Positions 16,313 through 24,412 of a DNA stretch of 64,000 bases are shown piece after piece. The DNA lies in NCBI GenBank assembly GCA_036654455.1, contig JAVVRZ010000002.1:124001-188000 (forward strand). The letters are read 5' to 3'. Each line of letters opens with the position of its first letter. Within the stretch, counting starts at the first letter, position 1. This DNA is from Clostridia bacterium (lineage in GTDB: Bacteria; Bacillota; Clostridia; Christensenellales; CAG-314). The notes beneath the pieces are model-generated. The model saw only the letters and a list, made by a program, of their open reading frames with translations, did not search any database and was not told where the DNA came from. The translations under genes and the position numbers were made by a program.

Positions 16313-17608
16313 TTATATTAGGTTTAACTTTTCGGCTTCTTCGGTTAGCCAATCTCTAAATCCCGGATGAGCGATTGAAATAAGCTTTAAGGCTCTTTCT
16401 TTCATTGAACAACCTCTAAGATTGACAATACCGTATTCGGTAGCTATATATTGCACGTCGTTACGTTGAAGACTTACGGTAGCGCCTCTTTTTAGTTGAG
16501 GCACAATCTTGCTAATCATTTTAACGTTGCCACTTTCTAGAACATTTGCCGTAGACCCTAGCACAATAAATGATTTGCCGTTTTTGGCTCTTTGAGCGCC
16601 TATCGCCGTATCGGCTTGACCGCCAGTACCGCTATATTGACGGCTACCCAACGACTCGCTACAACATTGTCCGGTTAAATCGACTTCTAGCGTTGTATTG
16701 ACTGACACTTGATTGTCGTTTTGTTGAAGTACGGCAACGTCGTTAGTGTAGCTACTGTCAAATACAATTACGTCTTTGTTGTCGTTTACAAAGTCAAACG
16801 CTTTTTGCGTGCCGTCTACTATCGAAGTGACAATCTTGCCCTTATAAAGAGTTTTGCGCGCATTTGTAACTACGCCAGCCTCTACAAGGTCAATTAATCC
16901 GTCGCCTAATAGCTCAGTATGTATGCCCAAATCTTTCTTATCTTTAAGACATTGCATAAGAGCGTCGGGAATACCGCCGATACCTACTTGCAAGCAGTCG
17001 CCGTCGTCGATATATTCGGCTACAAGGTTGCCTATTTCTCTATCTCGGTCGCTTACTTTTCCAAGTATAACCGGATTAAGAGGAATATTCTCCTCCGTAA
17101 CATAGTCAACGTCATTTAAAGAAAACTCGGTGTCGCCGTAAGTATAAGGCATATTCTCGTTGATTTCTGCAATAATAATTCTACTTTTTTGTCTTAGCTC
17201 CTTAGCAAGCCCACCACTTAGACCTGAGGAAACCATTCCGTTTGGTTTGGGCAAAGAACAAGTAGTAACAAATATATCGGGTACTCTTTGCGCCGAAACG
17301 GTAGCGCCTAGCTTAGATAGATGTGTGGGAACATAAGAAATATTTTTAAATTCTGCATTTCTTAATGGTTTAGTTATAAAAGTATCGTGGATTGTGCAGA
17401 ACGTTATGTTACGCATTTCTAGCATAGGAAAACCTTGCGGTAATCTACAAGTCCACAGTTCGACGTTGTTAACCTTGTCTTCTAATGTGTGGAACTTAGA
17501 TAGAAATCCTCTCGGCGCTCCCTGCCCCTCGCCAACGGCTACTTTGTAACCGCTCTTTACTAGGGCTAGCGCCTGCTCGGTTGTGATAAGTTTGTTGGTA
17601 TAATCCAT
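16313..17608 (-). CDS. Acetyl-CoA hydrolase/transferase family CoA-transferase
   Basis: Enzyme of 431 residues of the AcH1/4-hydroxybutyrate CoA-transferase family, which moves CoA between an acyl-CoA and a free acid through a glutamyl-CoA intermediate. Visible blocks are QVGIGGIPDALM, and the catalytic region CSESLGSRQYSGTGGQADTA with the probable nucleophile Glu. The last helices and YGIVNLRG are family-typical. It lies three bases after the oxidoreductase gamma gene, so it is the last gene of the ilvE operon. That context suggests transfer between branched-chain acyl-CoA and acetate, or activation of branched acids, rather than butyrate or succinate exchange, but the substrate cannot be read from sequence. 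Confidence 0.85.
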   Translation of the reverse strand: MDYTNKLITTEQALALVKSGYKVAVGEGQGAPRGFLSKFHTLEDKVNNVELWTCRLPQGFPMLEMRNITFCTIHDTFITKPLRNAEFKNISYVPTHLSKLGATVSAQRVPDIFVTTCSLPKPNGMVSSGLSGGLAKELRQKSRIIIAEINENMPYTYGDTEFSLNDVDYVTEENIPLNPVILGKVSDRDREIGNLVAEYIDDGDCLQVGIGGIPDALMQCLKDKKDLGIHTELLGDGLIDLVEAGVVTNARKTLYKGKIVTSIVDGTQKAFDFVNDNKDVIVFDSSYTNDVAVLQQNDNQVSVNTTLEVDLTGQCCSESLGSRQYSGTGGQADTAIGAQRAKNGKSFIVLGSTANVLESGNVKMISKIVPQLKRGATVSLQRNDVQYIATEYGIVNLRGCSMKERALKLISIAHPGFRDWLTEEAEKLNLI

Positions 17609-17611
17609 AAT

Positions 17612-18133
17612 CTACTTAGCCTCGTATCCAGCGTTAAATATCGCTATCACGCTATCTTTTTTACTCCCAAATTTGTTAGAAAGCATCTTTATTACAGTTT
17701 CTTTGTCAAGAATATTAGTAGCCTTAATAAAAGCGCCTAACATTACTATATTAGCCGAACGGTCATTGCCAAGTTTGTGAGAAATCTCAGTTGCGTCAAC
17801 ATAAATAGCCGAAATATCTTTTCTTTGTACCTTTACGTCGATTAAACTGCTGTTGACTATCATCATACCGCCGGGTACGATAGCATTCTCAAATTTGTCA
17901 AGGCTAGGTCTATTCATAGCGATAACGCAATCTGGGGTATTTACAAGGGGAGAAGCAACTTCGTCGTCGGCAATTACCAACGAACAGTTTGCCGTACCGC
18001 CTCTCATTTCTGGACCATAGCTAGGTAGCCAAGTCGATTCAAGTCCCTTATCGATTGCCGAATAGATGATAAATTTGCCTAGCGATAATACGCCTTGTCC
18101 GCCAAAGCCCGAACAAACAATTCTATATTCCAT
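17612..18133 (-). CDS. 2-oxoacid:ferredoxin oxidoreductase, gamma subunit
   Basis: Subunit of 173 residues with the conserved N-terminus GFGGQGVLSLGK and the block WLPSYGPEMRGGTANC, both diagnostic of the gamma domain of ferredoxin-dependent 2-oxoacid oxidoreductases. Together with the three genes before it, it forms a complete four-subunit enzyme that converts a 2-oxoacid, CoA and oxidised ferredoxin to acyl-CoA, CO2 and reduced ferredoxin, reversibly. It abuts the beta gene by a one-base overlap. Confidence 0.92.
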   Translation of the reverse strand: MEYRIVCSGFGGQGVLSLGKFIIYSAIDKGLESTWLPSYGPEMRGGTANCSLVIADDEVASPLVNTPDCVIAMNRPSLDKFENAIVPGGMMIVNSSLIDVKVQRKDISAIYVDATEISHKLGNDRSANIVMLGAFIKATNILDKETVIKMLSNKFGSKKDSVIAIFNAGYEAK

Positions 18134-18876
18134 TATTTGTTACCTCCTATGTCTTTATATACGCCTAGTGGATATTCTTTTGTTACTTCGTTTTTCATAA
18201 ATTCAAGCGAATCGCTTGGACTCATATTCCAGTTTGTAGGACAACTTGATAGTAGTTCGACAAGAGAGAAACCTTTGCCTTCCATTTGATAAGTAAACGC
18301 TTTCTTAATTGCTCGTTTAGCCTTAATAACGTTTGCATAATCGCTTAGCATAGCTCTTTCAAGATAAACTGGCCCGTCCTGAGTTGCCAGCATTTCGCAA
18401 ACTTTGATAGGATTGCCACAACGGCTTGCTTCTCTACCAAAGGGGCTGGTAGTTGTCTTTTGACCTATTAATGTTGTGGGCGCCATCTGTCCGCCTGTCA
18501 TACCATAAATAGAGTTGTTGATAAATATTACGGTAATATTCTCATTTCTTAAAGCTGCGTGAACTATTTCGGCTAGACCAATACTAGCTAGGTCGCCGTC
18601 GCCTTGATAAGCGAATACTACTTTACTAGGGTGAACTCTCTTAATACCAGTAGCAACTGCCGGAGCACGACCGTGAGCCGCTTCCTGCATATCGCAGTTG
18701 AAGAATTTATATGCAAATACAGCGCAACCAACAGGGGCAACGCCTATTACATTCTTTTCAAGTTTAAGTTCTTCTAGTACTTCGGCGATAAGTTTGTGGG
18801 CAATACCGTGCGTACAACCCGGACAAAAGCTAAGCGGGGTATCGGTTAGCATTGAAGATTTTTTATAAGTCGCCAT
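18133..18876 (-). CDS. 2-oxoacid:ferredoxin oxidoreductase, beta (TPP) subunit
   Basis: Thiamine pyrophosphate-binding subunit of 247 residues. CPGCTHGIAHKL near the N-terminus and GRAPAVATG, YQGDGDLASIG and NNSIYGMTGGQMAPTT match the TPP and Mg2+ site (GDG...N). It lacks its own Fe-S motif beyond the first Cys pair; the ferredoxin-like cluster subunit is encoded separately upstream. Both ends overlap the neighbouring genes by one base, a sign of tight translational coupling and fixed stoichiometry. Confidence 0.93.
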   Translation of the reverse strand: MATYKKSSMLTDTPLSFCPGCTHGIAHKLIAEVLEELKLEKNVIGVAPVGCAVFAYKFFNCDMQEAAHGRAPAVATGIKRVHPSKVVFAYQGDGDLASIGLAEIVHAALRNENITVIFINNSIYGMTGGQMAPTTLIGQKTTTSPFGREASRCGNPIKVCEMLATQDGPVYLERAMLSDYANVIKAKRAIKKAFTYQMEGKGFSLVELLSSCPTNWNMSPSDSLEFMKNEVTKEYPLGVYKDIGGNK

Positions 18877-19937
18877 TATTTGCCTACCTCCTCTACAAAT
18901 TTAACAATCTCTTCGGGCGTCATAACCGCTCCGCCCATTCTGCCGTAAAACTCAACGGGTAATCTGCCGTTTACCGATAACCTAACGTCTTCTACAAATT
19001 GACCGCTAGATAATTCAACCGTGATAAGGCGTTTGATAATACCCTTGTCGAGATACTTTTGATAAATTTTTGTGGGGAAAGGAAATAAAGTCTTAGGTCT
19101 AATTAAGCCGATTTTTACGCCCTTATTGCGTAAATTCTTAACGGTTGACTTGCAAATTCTGCCTACTGTGCCATAAGCGGTAAGTAGTATCTCTGCGTCC
19201 TCGCACATAAATTCTTCGCATTGAACTTCGTTATCTTCTACTTGCTTGTAGATAGCTTGAAGCATCTTGTTGTGAGCTTCGTTATCTTCTACTTCAATAT
19301 GTAGACTGTTGACTATTCTTCTGTCCTTGCCAGAGTGAGTGCCTGTTGTCGCATAATCTTTGGTTTCGGGGTCGGGCATTTCTTTCATAGGGGGAAATTC
19401 TACCGGCTCCATAATTTGCCCTAGCATACCATCGCCTAGTATAAATACCGGCATACGATATTGGTCTGCCTTGTCAAACGCAACATACATCATATCAACG
19501 GCTTCTTGTACGGTTGAAGGAGCGTAAACAATCATTTTATAGTCGCCGTGTCCGCCACCCTTAACGGCTTGGAAATAGTCGGCTTGCGAAGGAGTAATAC
19601 CGCCTAGACCCGGACCAGAACGTTGCATATTAACTATTACACAAGGTAGTTGAGCACAAGCTATGTAAGATATACCTTCTTGCTTTAAGCTAATTCCCGG
19701 AGAAGAACTGCTTGTCATTGCTCTTGCGCCAGCAGCTGCTGCGCCGTAAACCATATTTATTGCGGCAATTTCGCTTTCGCTTTGTATAAAGCAACCGCCA
19801 ACTTCAAACATTCTCTTTGAGAGATATTCGGGTATTTCGGTTTGGGGGGTAATAGGGTATCCAAAGAAGAATCTGCAACCGCCACGAATTGCGGCTTCGC
19901 CGATAGCTTCGTTGCCTTTAATTAATTGTTTAGCCAT
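18876..19937 (-). CDS. vorB: 2-oxoacid:ferredoxin oxidoreductase, alpha subunit (VorB-like)
   Basis: Alpha subunit of 353 residues. The sequence from KQLIKGNEAIGEAAIRGGCR through GYPITPQTEIPEYL, TSSSSPGISLKQEGISYIA and PCVIVNMQRSGPGLGG closely follows the proteins annotated in Clostridia as VorB, the 3-methyl-2-oxobutanoate enzyme, rather than typical KorA. The distinction from 2-oxoglutarate enzymes is not absolute. The start was set at the ATG at 19937, which follows GGAGGTG and overlaps the ferredoxin gene end by eight bases; the longer reading from 19982 covers that gene. Cotranscription with ilvE supports branched-chain 2-oxoacids as substrates. Confidence 0.85.
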   Translation of the reverse strand: MAKQLIKGNEAIGEAAIRGGCRFFFGYPITPQTEIPEYLSKRMFEVGGCFIQSESEIAAINMVYGAAAAGARAMTSSSSPGISLKQEGISYIACAQLPCVIVNMQRSGPGLGGITPSQADYFQAVKGGGHGDYKMIVYAPSTVQEAVDMMYVAFDKADQYRMPVFILGDGMLGQIMEPVEFPPMKEMPDPETKDYATTGTHSGKDRRIVNSLHIEVEDNEAHNKMLQAIYKQVEDNEVQCEEFMCEDAEILLTAYGTVGRICKSTVKNLRNKGVKIGLIRPKTLFPFPTKIYQKYLDKGIIKRLITVELSSGQFVEDVRLSVNGRLPVEFYGRMGGAVMTPEEIVKFVEEVGK

Positions 19938-20133
19938 TCTGCACCTCCACTGCGCTATCCGGACACATATAAGCGCAAGCACAGCAACCTATACATTGTT
20001 CGGGATTTGCAACTTGGGCTACAAAGTAACCCGCTCTGTTGCTTTTTTCTCCAATAGCAAGAACTTTTTTAGGGCAGGCTTTAACGCACAGTCCACAGCC
20101 CTTGCATACTTCAAAACTGATTTTTACTTGCAT
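19930..20133 (-). CDS. 2-oxoacid:ferredoxin oxidoreductase, delta (2[4Fe-4S] ferredoxin) subunit
   Basis: Small ferredoxin-like protein of 67 residues with two cluster motifs, CKGCGLCVKACP and CIGCCACAYMCP, each giving four Cys ligands. It carries electrons from the catalytic subunits to free ferredoxin. It is placed between ilvE (20 bases upstream) and the alpha subunit (overlap of eight bases). Confidence 0.94.
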   Translation of the reverse strand: MQVKISFEVCKGCGLCVKACPKKVLAIGEKSNRAGYFVAQVANPEQCIGCCACAYMCPDSAVEVQNG

Positions 20134-20153
20134 TTGATTTACCTCTTTATATA

Positions 20154-21209
20154 TTATTTTACGATTGTTAGCCAGTTGAATTTGTCGGGTGTCTTTCTTG
20201 TTCTAATGTCGTCAAGTTTGTAATAAGCAAGTTTGCTAATCTCTCCCACTTTGCCGTCGTTAATGCGGTAGTCTACGCCCTTATAAGCAAGTACGCTTAC
20301 CGGCGACACAACTGCGGCTGTGCCTACGCCAAACATCTCGGTAAATTTGCCAGCCTTGTGAGCTGTGATTAATTCTTCAACTGAAATTCTTCTTTCTTCT
20401 ACTTCTATGCCTTCGTTTCTAAGTATCTTCAAAACCGAATCTCTGGTTATTCCTCTTAAAATACTGCCGTTTAAAGCAGGGGTGATAACTTTGCCGTCGA
20501 CTACAAATATTACGTTCATAGCGCCGACTTCTTCAATATATTTATGCTCGGCAGCGTCAAGCCATAATACTTCGTCGTAACCGTCCTTCTTTGCCTTGTC
20601 TACTGCAAGTAAAGAAGTAGCGTAGTTACCCATACATTTAGCTTCACCTGTCCCGCCGATTGCGGCTCTTACATAGTGGTCTTCAATTCTTATTGTAGAA
20701 GGGCAATCAATGCCGTGTAGATATGCGCCAACCGGACTAAGAATAACAAAGAATTTGTATTGTAGTCCCGGTCTTACGCCTACGCCTACGTCGGTAGCTA
20801 CCATAGTAGGTCTAATATAGAGCGAACAACCATCGGCTACGGGTATCCAATCTTTTTCAAGTTTGATTAATTCGATTAAGGCTTGTTTAACTAATTCGAC
20901 ATCGAGTCTAGGCATACACATTCTGTCTGCGCTTAGATTCATTCTTGCCAAGTTGTCGTCAATACGGAAAAGAGTAATCTCTCCTTGATTGTTCTTAAAT
21001 GCTTTACAACCCTCAAATATTCCTTGACCATAGTGCAAACATAGCGTTGCCGGCGACATTGTTAAGTCGTGGTAAGGACAAATAAGCGGAGCGCTCCACT
21101 TGCCTTGATCGTAGTCCATCTCTAACATATAATCTGTAAATACGCTACCGAATTTAAGATTAGTGTTCTTTGGTTTCTCTTTAAGCTTGCTTGCTTTAAT
21201 AAATTCCAT
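20154..21209 (-). CDS. ilvE: Branched-chain amino acid aminotransferase
   Basis: PLP enzyme of 351 residues that interconverts Leu, Ile and Val with their 2-oxoacids, using 2-oxoglutarate/glutamate. Blocks that identify it are LCLHYGQGIFEGCKAF, FRIDDNLARMNLSADRMCMP, SLYIRPTMVATD, the lysine region GGTGEAKCMGNYATSLLAVD and EVGAMNVIFV. The length is that of the type II (fold IV) long IlvE. It is the first gene of an operon with the four-subunit oxidoreductase and a CoA-transferase, and is preceded by a leader of about 180 bases with features of an attenuator. The start follows GGGAGGC. Confidence 0.95.
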   Translation of the reverse strand: MEFIKASKLKEKPKNTNLKFGSVFTDYMLEMDYDQGKWSAPLICPYHDLTMSPATLCLHYGQGIFEGCKAFKNNQGEITLFRIDDNLARMNLSADRMCMPRLDVELVKQALIELIKLEKDWIPVADGCSLYIRPTMVATDVGVGVRPGLQYKFFVILSPVGAYLHGIDCPSTIRIEDHYVRAAIGGTGEAKCMGNYATSLLAVDKAKKDGYDEVLWLDAAEHKYIEEVGAMNVIFVVDGKVITPALNGSILRGITRDSVLKILRNEGIEVEERRISVEELITAHKAGKFTEMFGVGTAAVVSPVSVLAYKGVDYRINDGKVGEISKLAYYKLDDIRTRKTPDKFNWLTIVK

Positions 21210-21249
21210 ATTAGCCTCCCAAAATTTATATTGTCAACATTTGTTGAAT

Positions 21250-21322
21250 TACCTAAAAAAAGACTTCCTTTAAAGGATAGCCTTACGATTACTTGAAAAA
21301 GACTTCCTTTAAAGGATAGCCT
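21250..21322 (-). promoter_or_regulatory. Tandem stem-loops in the ilvE leader (putative attenuator)
   Basis: Two identical 27-base copies at 21257-21283 and 21296-21322. Read on the minus strand each contains GGCTATCCTTTAAAGGAAGTC, shown here as a hairpin with a palindromic TCCTTTAAAGGA core, followed by T5 (upstream copy) or T7 (downstream copy). The downstream copy looks like an intrinsic terminator; the upstream copy lies inside the leader reading frame. Because the core is palindromic, the copies can also pair with each other. The rest of the 588-base gap 21210-21797 holds a promoter, the gltA terminator and about 300 AT-rich bases in which I see nothing. Confidence 0.6.
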
Positions 21323-21387
21323 ATATAAATTACTGTGTTTAGCCCGAGTAAAACACTATTGCACATAATTATTGATAATAGTTCCAT
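21289..21387 (-). CDS. Possible leader peptide rich in branched-chain residues
   Basis: Open frame of 32 codons in the ilvE leader: it begins MELLSIIMCNSVLLGLNTVI and ends GYPLKEVFFK. Thirteen of 32 residues are Leu, Ile or Val. In-frame TAA and TAG codons just upstream limit the start to the ATG at 21387, two or three bases after the predicted transcription start, so translation would be nearly leaderless; a second ATG at 21366 also has no ribosome site. The stop lies between the two copies of a stem-loop repeat. This layout fits ribosome-mediated attenuation, but translation is unproven. Confidence 0.5.
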   Translation of the reverse strand: MELLSIIMCNSVLLGLNTVIYIGYPLKEVFFK

Positions 21388-21395
21388 ACGCTATT

Positions 21396-21424
21396 ATAAT
21401 AACGCAGTCGACTAAAAAAGTCAA
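21396..21424 (-). promoter_or_regulatory. Probable promoter of the ilvE-vor operon
   Basis: On the minus strand TTGACT and TATTAT are 17 bases apart (an overlapping TATAAT gives 20). Transcription would begin near 21389, giving a leader of about 180 bases before ilvE. Confidence 0.5.
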
Positions 21425-21736
21425 TACCCTATTTGACAAAATTAGTTAAAAGTTAAGTGAAGTTTAAACTTTTTAAGTATTTAAAACTTACATTGATTGG
21501 CAAAATTTTAACTCAAAGCATTTTATTTGTTAACTTCTATTTATTGCTATTTTTGTTGACTTTTGAAGTTTTTGCGTCAATCTTTTTGTTCTAAATAGAG
21601 GGTTTAAATCTTTAACCGTTGCTTCGTAAAAGGTGTTACAAAGCGTAAAATTTCTTCAAAAACAAGCCTGTTCTTTTCAAAAACGCTTAAAAAAACAAAT
21701 TATCTATGTAATCGGTTTGGTTGTATTAAATTTGCT

Positions 21737-21773
21737 AATAAAAAAGCTCCTTAGCAATAGTATGTAAGGAGCT
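21737..21773 (-). terminator. Terminator after gltA
   Basis: Nine-base arms AGCTCCTTA/TAAGGAGCT with an 11-base loop; on the minus strand they are followed by TTTTTTATT. It ends the citrate/glutamate operon 25 bases after the stop codon and separates it from ilvE. Confidence 0.9.
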
Positions 21774-21797
21774 AGATTAAATTAGTATTGTCAAAAA

Positions 21798-23183
21798 TTA
21801 TTGTTCGGTCTTGTATTTGTCGCTAAGATATTCCATAATTGACCTTGCCGCCGTACGCCCTGCGCTCATTGCGGTAATTACGGTAGCCGAACCATTTACT
21901 ACGTCACCGCCTGCAAAAACGCCTTCTACATTTGTTCGACACTTCTCGTCGGCTACGATTGTGCCTTTTGGGCTAAATTGTAGGTCTTGTATGGCTTGCT
22001 TAATTACTTGGTCGGGCGAAGCGCCTAACGCCATAATTATACAGTCTGCCGAAATTGTGTAATTTGAGTCTTTGATAGGGATAGCTTTGGGTCTGCCCGA
22101 GCCGTCAAGTTCGCCTAGCTCCATTTTTACGCATTCTATCCCGATAGCGTAACCGTTATCGCCTATTATTCTAATTGGATTAGTAAGAAATTTAAAGTCG
22201 ATTCCTTCGTCAACGGCGTCTTCAATCTCCTCTTTGCAAGCCGGCATTTCTTTTTCCGAACGACGATAAATACAATAAACCTTGCTTGCCCCTTGTCTAA
22301 GAGCGCATCTTGCTGCGTCCATTGCGGTATTGCCACCGCCAACTACGGCTACTACACGGTTTGCGTCTATATGATTGTCCGAAATGTCTAAAAAATTAAT
22401 TCTTGCAAGATATTCGCTAGCTGTAAATACGCCTTCTAGCTGTTCGCCCTCTACCCCCATTTGATAGGGTTTTGTAGCGCCGATTGCTATAAAGAAAGCG
22501 TCATATCCAAGCATTCTAAGATTTTCCAGCGACTGAGCATTCTCAATAGGCGAATTAGTCTTAATCTCCACGCCTAGTTCGGCAAGTTCCTCTAACTGTT
22601 TATCTACGACTTCACGAGGAAGCCTAAACTTAGGTATGCCATAAACTAACATTCCGCCTGCGTGAGCGTTCTTTTCAAAAATAGTTACGTGGTAACCATT
22701 TTGAGCTAGCTCGCTAGCGCAAGTAAGCCCTGCTGGACCGCTACCTATTACTGCAATCTTGGTGTTAATAGCGTTTGACCAGCTGACCTTTACGGGTTGA
22801 GCTATTTGCAATTTATTGACGTGATAATCTGCGATAAATCTTTCAAGACTGCCTATTGCGATAGATTGTCCCTTAATCCCTTGTATACAGTTGCCCTCGC
22901 ATTGATGCTCGTGCGGACAAACTCTACCGCACACCGAGGGCAAACTGTTAGTCAAGGAAATTACATCATAGGCTAAGTCAAGTTTATCTTCTTTTAAACA
23001 ACTTATAAATAAAGGTATGTTTGTGTGCACAGGGCACCCCGTAACACAGCGTGGTTTTTTGCAATTAAGACACCTCGTCGCCTCGGCGACGGCCTCTGCC
23101 TTGCTATAACCCATAATTACTTCGGAAAAGTTGCTTATGCGCTGATTAGGTTGTTGGTGCGTTAAAGGCACTCGGTTACTCAC
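21798..23183 (-). CDS. gltA: NADPH-dependent glutamate synthase small subunit-type oxidoreductase
   Basis: Flavoprotein of 461 residues. An N-terminal [4Fe-4S] domain has CLNCKKPRCVTGCPVH and CGRVCPHEHQCEGNC; then come the FAD site AVIGSGPAGLTCASELA and the NADPH site VAVVGGGNTAMDAARCA, and a final GVFAGGDVVNGSATVITAM. This is the family of GltD, of the single-chain clostridial GltA, and of NfnB. No NfnA gene is adjacent, and its neighbours make 2-oxoglutarate, so glutamate formation is the better reading. The gene lies 11 bases after icd. Confidence 0.83.
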   Translation of the reverse strand: MSNRVPLTHQQPNQRISNFSEVIMGYSKAEAVAEATRCLNCKKPRCVTGCPVHTNIPLFISCLKEDKLDLAYDVISLTNSLPSVCGRVCPHEHQCEGNCIQGIKGQSIAIGSLERFIADYHVNKLQIAQPVKVSWSNAINTKIAVIGSGPAGLTCASELAQNGYHVTIFEKNAHAGGMLVYGIPKFRLPREVVDKQLEELAELGVEIKTNSPIENAQSLENLRMLGYDAFFIAIGATKPYQMGVEGEQLEGVFTASEYLARINFLDISDNHIDANRVVAVVGGGNTAMDAARCALRQGASKVYCIYRRSEKEMPACKEEIEDAVDEGIDFKFLTNPIRIIGDNGYAIGIECVKMELGELDGSGRPKAIPIKDSNYTISADCIIMALGASPDQVIKQAIQDLQFSPKGTIVADEKCRTNVEGVFAGGDVVNGSATVITAMSAGRTAARSIMEYLSDKYKTEQ

Positions 23184-23194
23184 TACTTATCTCC

Positions 23195-24403
23195 TTATTT
23201 AAGCAATTTAGCAAGTCTTGATGCTATTTCTTTAATAAAGACTTGGGAATTTACTAGTTTAGGCGCAATACCTTCGGCAAGACCAACTAGGTCTTTGGTC
23301 ATTATGCCTTCTTCTAATGTTTGAATTGTAGCTTGTTCAAGTTTGTCGCCATAAGCGATTAATTCGGGTAGATTGTCTTTCTCGCCCCTCTTTTTGAAAG
23401 CTCCGCTCCAAGCAAAAATTGTAGCTACTGGGTTAGTAGAAGTTTCTTCGCCCTTTAAGAATTTATAATAGTGCTTTGTTACCGTGCCGTGAGCCGCTTC
23501 GTACTCAAAGTTGCCATCAGGCGAAACAAGTACGCTTGTCATCATAGCAAGAGAACCAAAAGCTGTCGAAACCATATCGCTCATTACGTCGCCGTCATAG
23601 TTCTTACAAGCCCAAATAAATCCGCCGTCGCTACGAATAACTCTGGCTACTGCGTCGTCAATTAAGGTATAGAAATATTCTAATCCTAATTTTTCAAATT
23701 CTGTCTTATAGGTCGATTCGTAGATATCTTCAAAAATCTTTTTAAAAGCGCCGTCATATTTCTTGCTGATTGTTTCTTTGGTTGCAAACCACAAATCTTG
23801 TTTGCTTTCGATTGCAAATTTGAAACAAGAGTGAGCAAAAGAGATAATTGAACTATCTTTATTGTGCATACCTTGTAGCACGCCTGCGCCCTTTAATTTA
23901 GCAACTTCAACTTCGGTAACTTTACCGCTATCGCCAACAAATCTAAGGGTGGCAACTCCGCCTTCTTCTGTTCTAATTTCCGAAGCCTTGTATACGTCGC
24001 CGTAAGCGTGTCTTGCTATTGTGATAGGTTTTTTCCAGGTTTTTACTACGGGTTTAACACAGTTAATTGTAATTGGAGCACGGAAAACTGTGCCGTCAAG
24101 TATTGAACGGATAGTGCCGTTTGGGCTCTTCCACATTTCTTTAAGATTGTATTCCGACATTCTTGCAACGTTAGGAGTAATTGTGGCGCATTTAACCGCA
24201 ACGCCATACTTCTTTGTTGCATTTGCAGAATCTACCGTAACTTGGTCGTTTGTGCGATCTCTTTCTTGTAAGCCTAAGTCGTAATAATCAACTTTAAGGT
24301 CTACAAAGGGAAGGATTAACTCATCTTTAATCATCTTCCACAAAATTCTGGTCATTTCGTCCCCGTCCATTTCAACTAAGGGTGTGGTCATTTTGATTTT
24401 CAT
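23195..24403 (-). CDS. icd: Isocitrate dehydrogenase (NADP+), dimeric eukaryote-like type
   Basis: Enzyme of 402 residues that decarboxylates isocitrate to 2-oxoglutarate, or runs in reverse at high CO2. The N-terminus VEMDGDEMTRILW, the substrate block SPNGTIRSILDGTVFRAPI and the C-terminal AAHGTVTKHYYKF with STNPVATIFAWSGA are those of the homodimeric type II family found in eukaryotes and some bacteria, not the E. coli type. The coenzyme is presumed to be NADP+. It lies between the aconitase-type hydratase (nine bases) and the glutamate synthase gene (11 bases). Confidence 0.95.
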   Translation of the reverse strand: MKIKMTTPLVEMDGDEMTRILWKMIKDELILPFVDLKVDYYDLGLQERDRTNDQVTVDSANATKKYGVAVKCATITPNVARMSEYNLKEMWKSPNGTIRSILDGTVFRAPITINCVKPVVKTWKKPITIARHAYGDVYKASEIRTEEGGVATLRFVGDSGKVTEVEVAKLKGAGVLQGMHNKDSSIISFAHSCFKFAIESKQDLWFATKETISKKYDGAFKKIFEDIYESTYKTEFEKLGLEYFYTLIDDAVARVIRSDGGFIWACKNYDGDVMSDMVSTAFGSLAMMTSVLVSPDGNFEYEAAHGTVTKHYYKFLKGEETSTNPVATIFAWSGAFKKRGEKDNLPELIAYGDKLEQATIQTLEEGIMTKDLVGLAEGIAPKLVNSQVFIKEIASRLAKLLK

Positions 24404-24412
24404 AAATATCTC

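Noticed and set aside
16313-20133. 2-oxoglutarate:ferredoxin oxidoreductase with succinyl-CoA:acetate CoA-transferase
   Set aside because: Kept only as an alternative: the alpha subunit reads like VorB and the first gene of the operon is ilvE, so branched-chain 2-oxoacids fit better.
21210-21290. T-box riboswitch for ilvE
   Set aside because: The T-box core (AGGGTGGNACCGCG-like) is absent; the duplicated stem-loops and leader frame fit attenuation better.
21798-23183. NfnB subunit of the electron-bifurcating transhydrogenase
   Set aside because: The sequence alone allows it, but no NfnA gene is adjacent and the neighbours point to glutamate synthesis.
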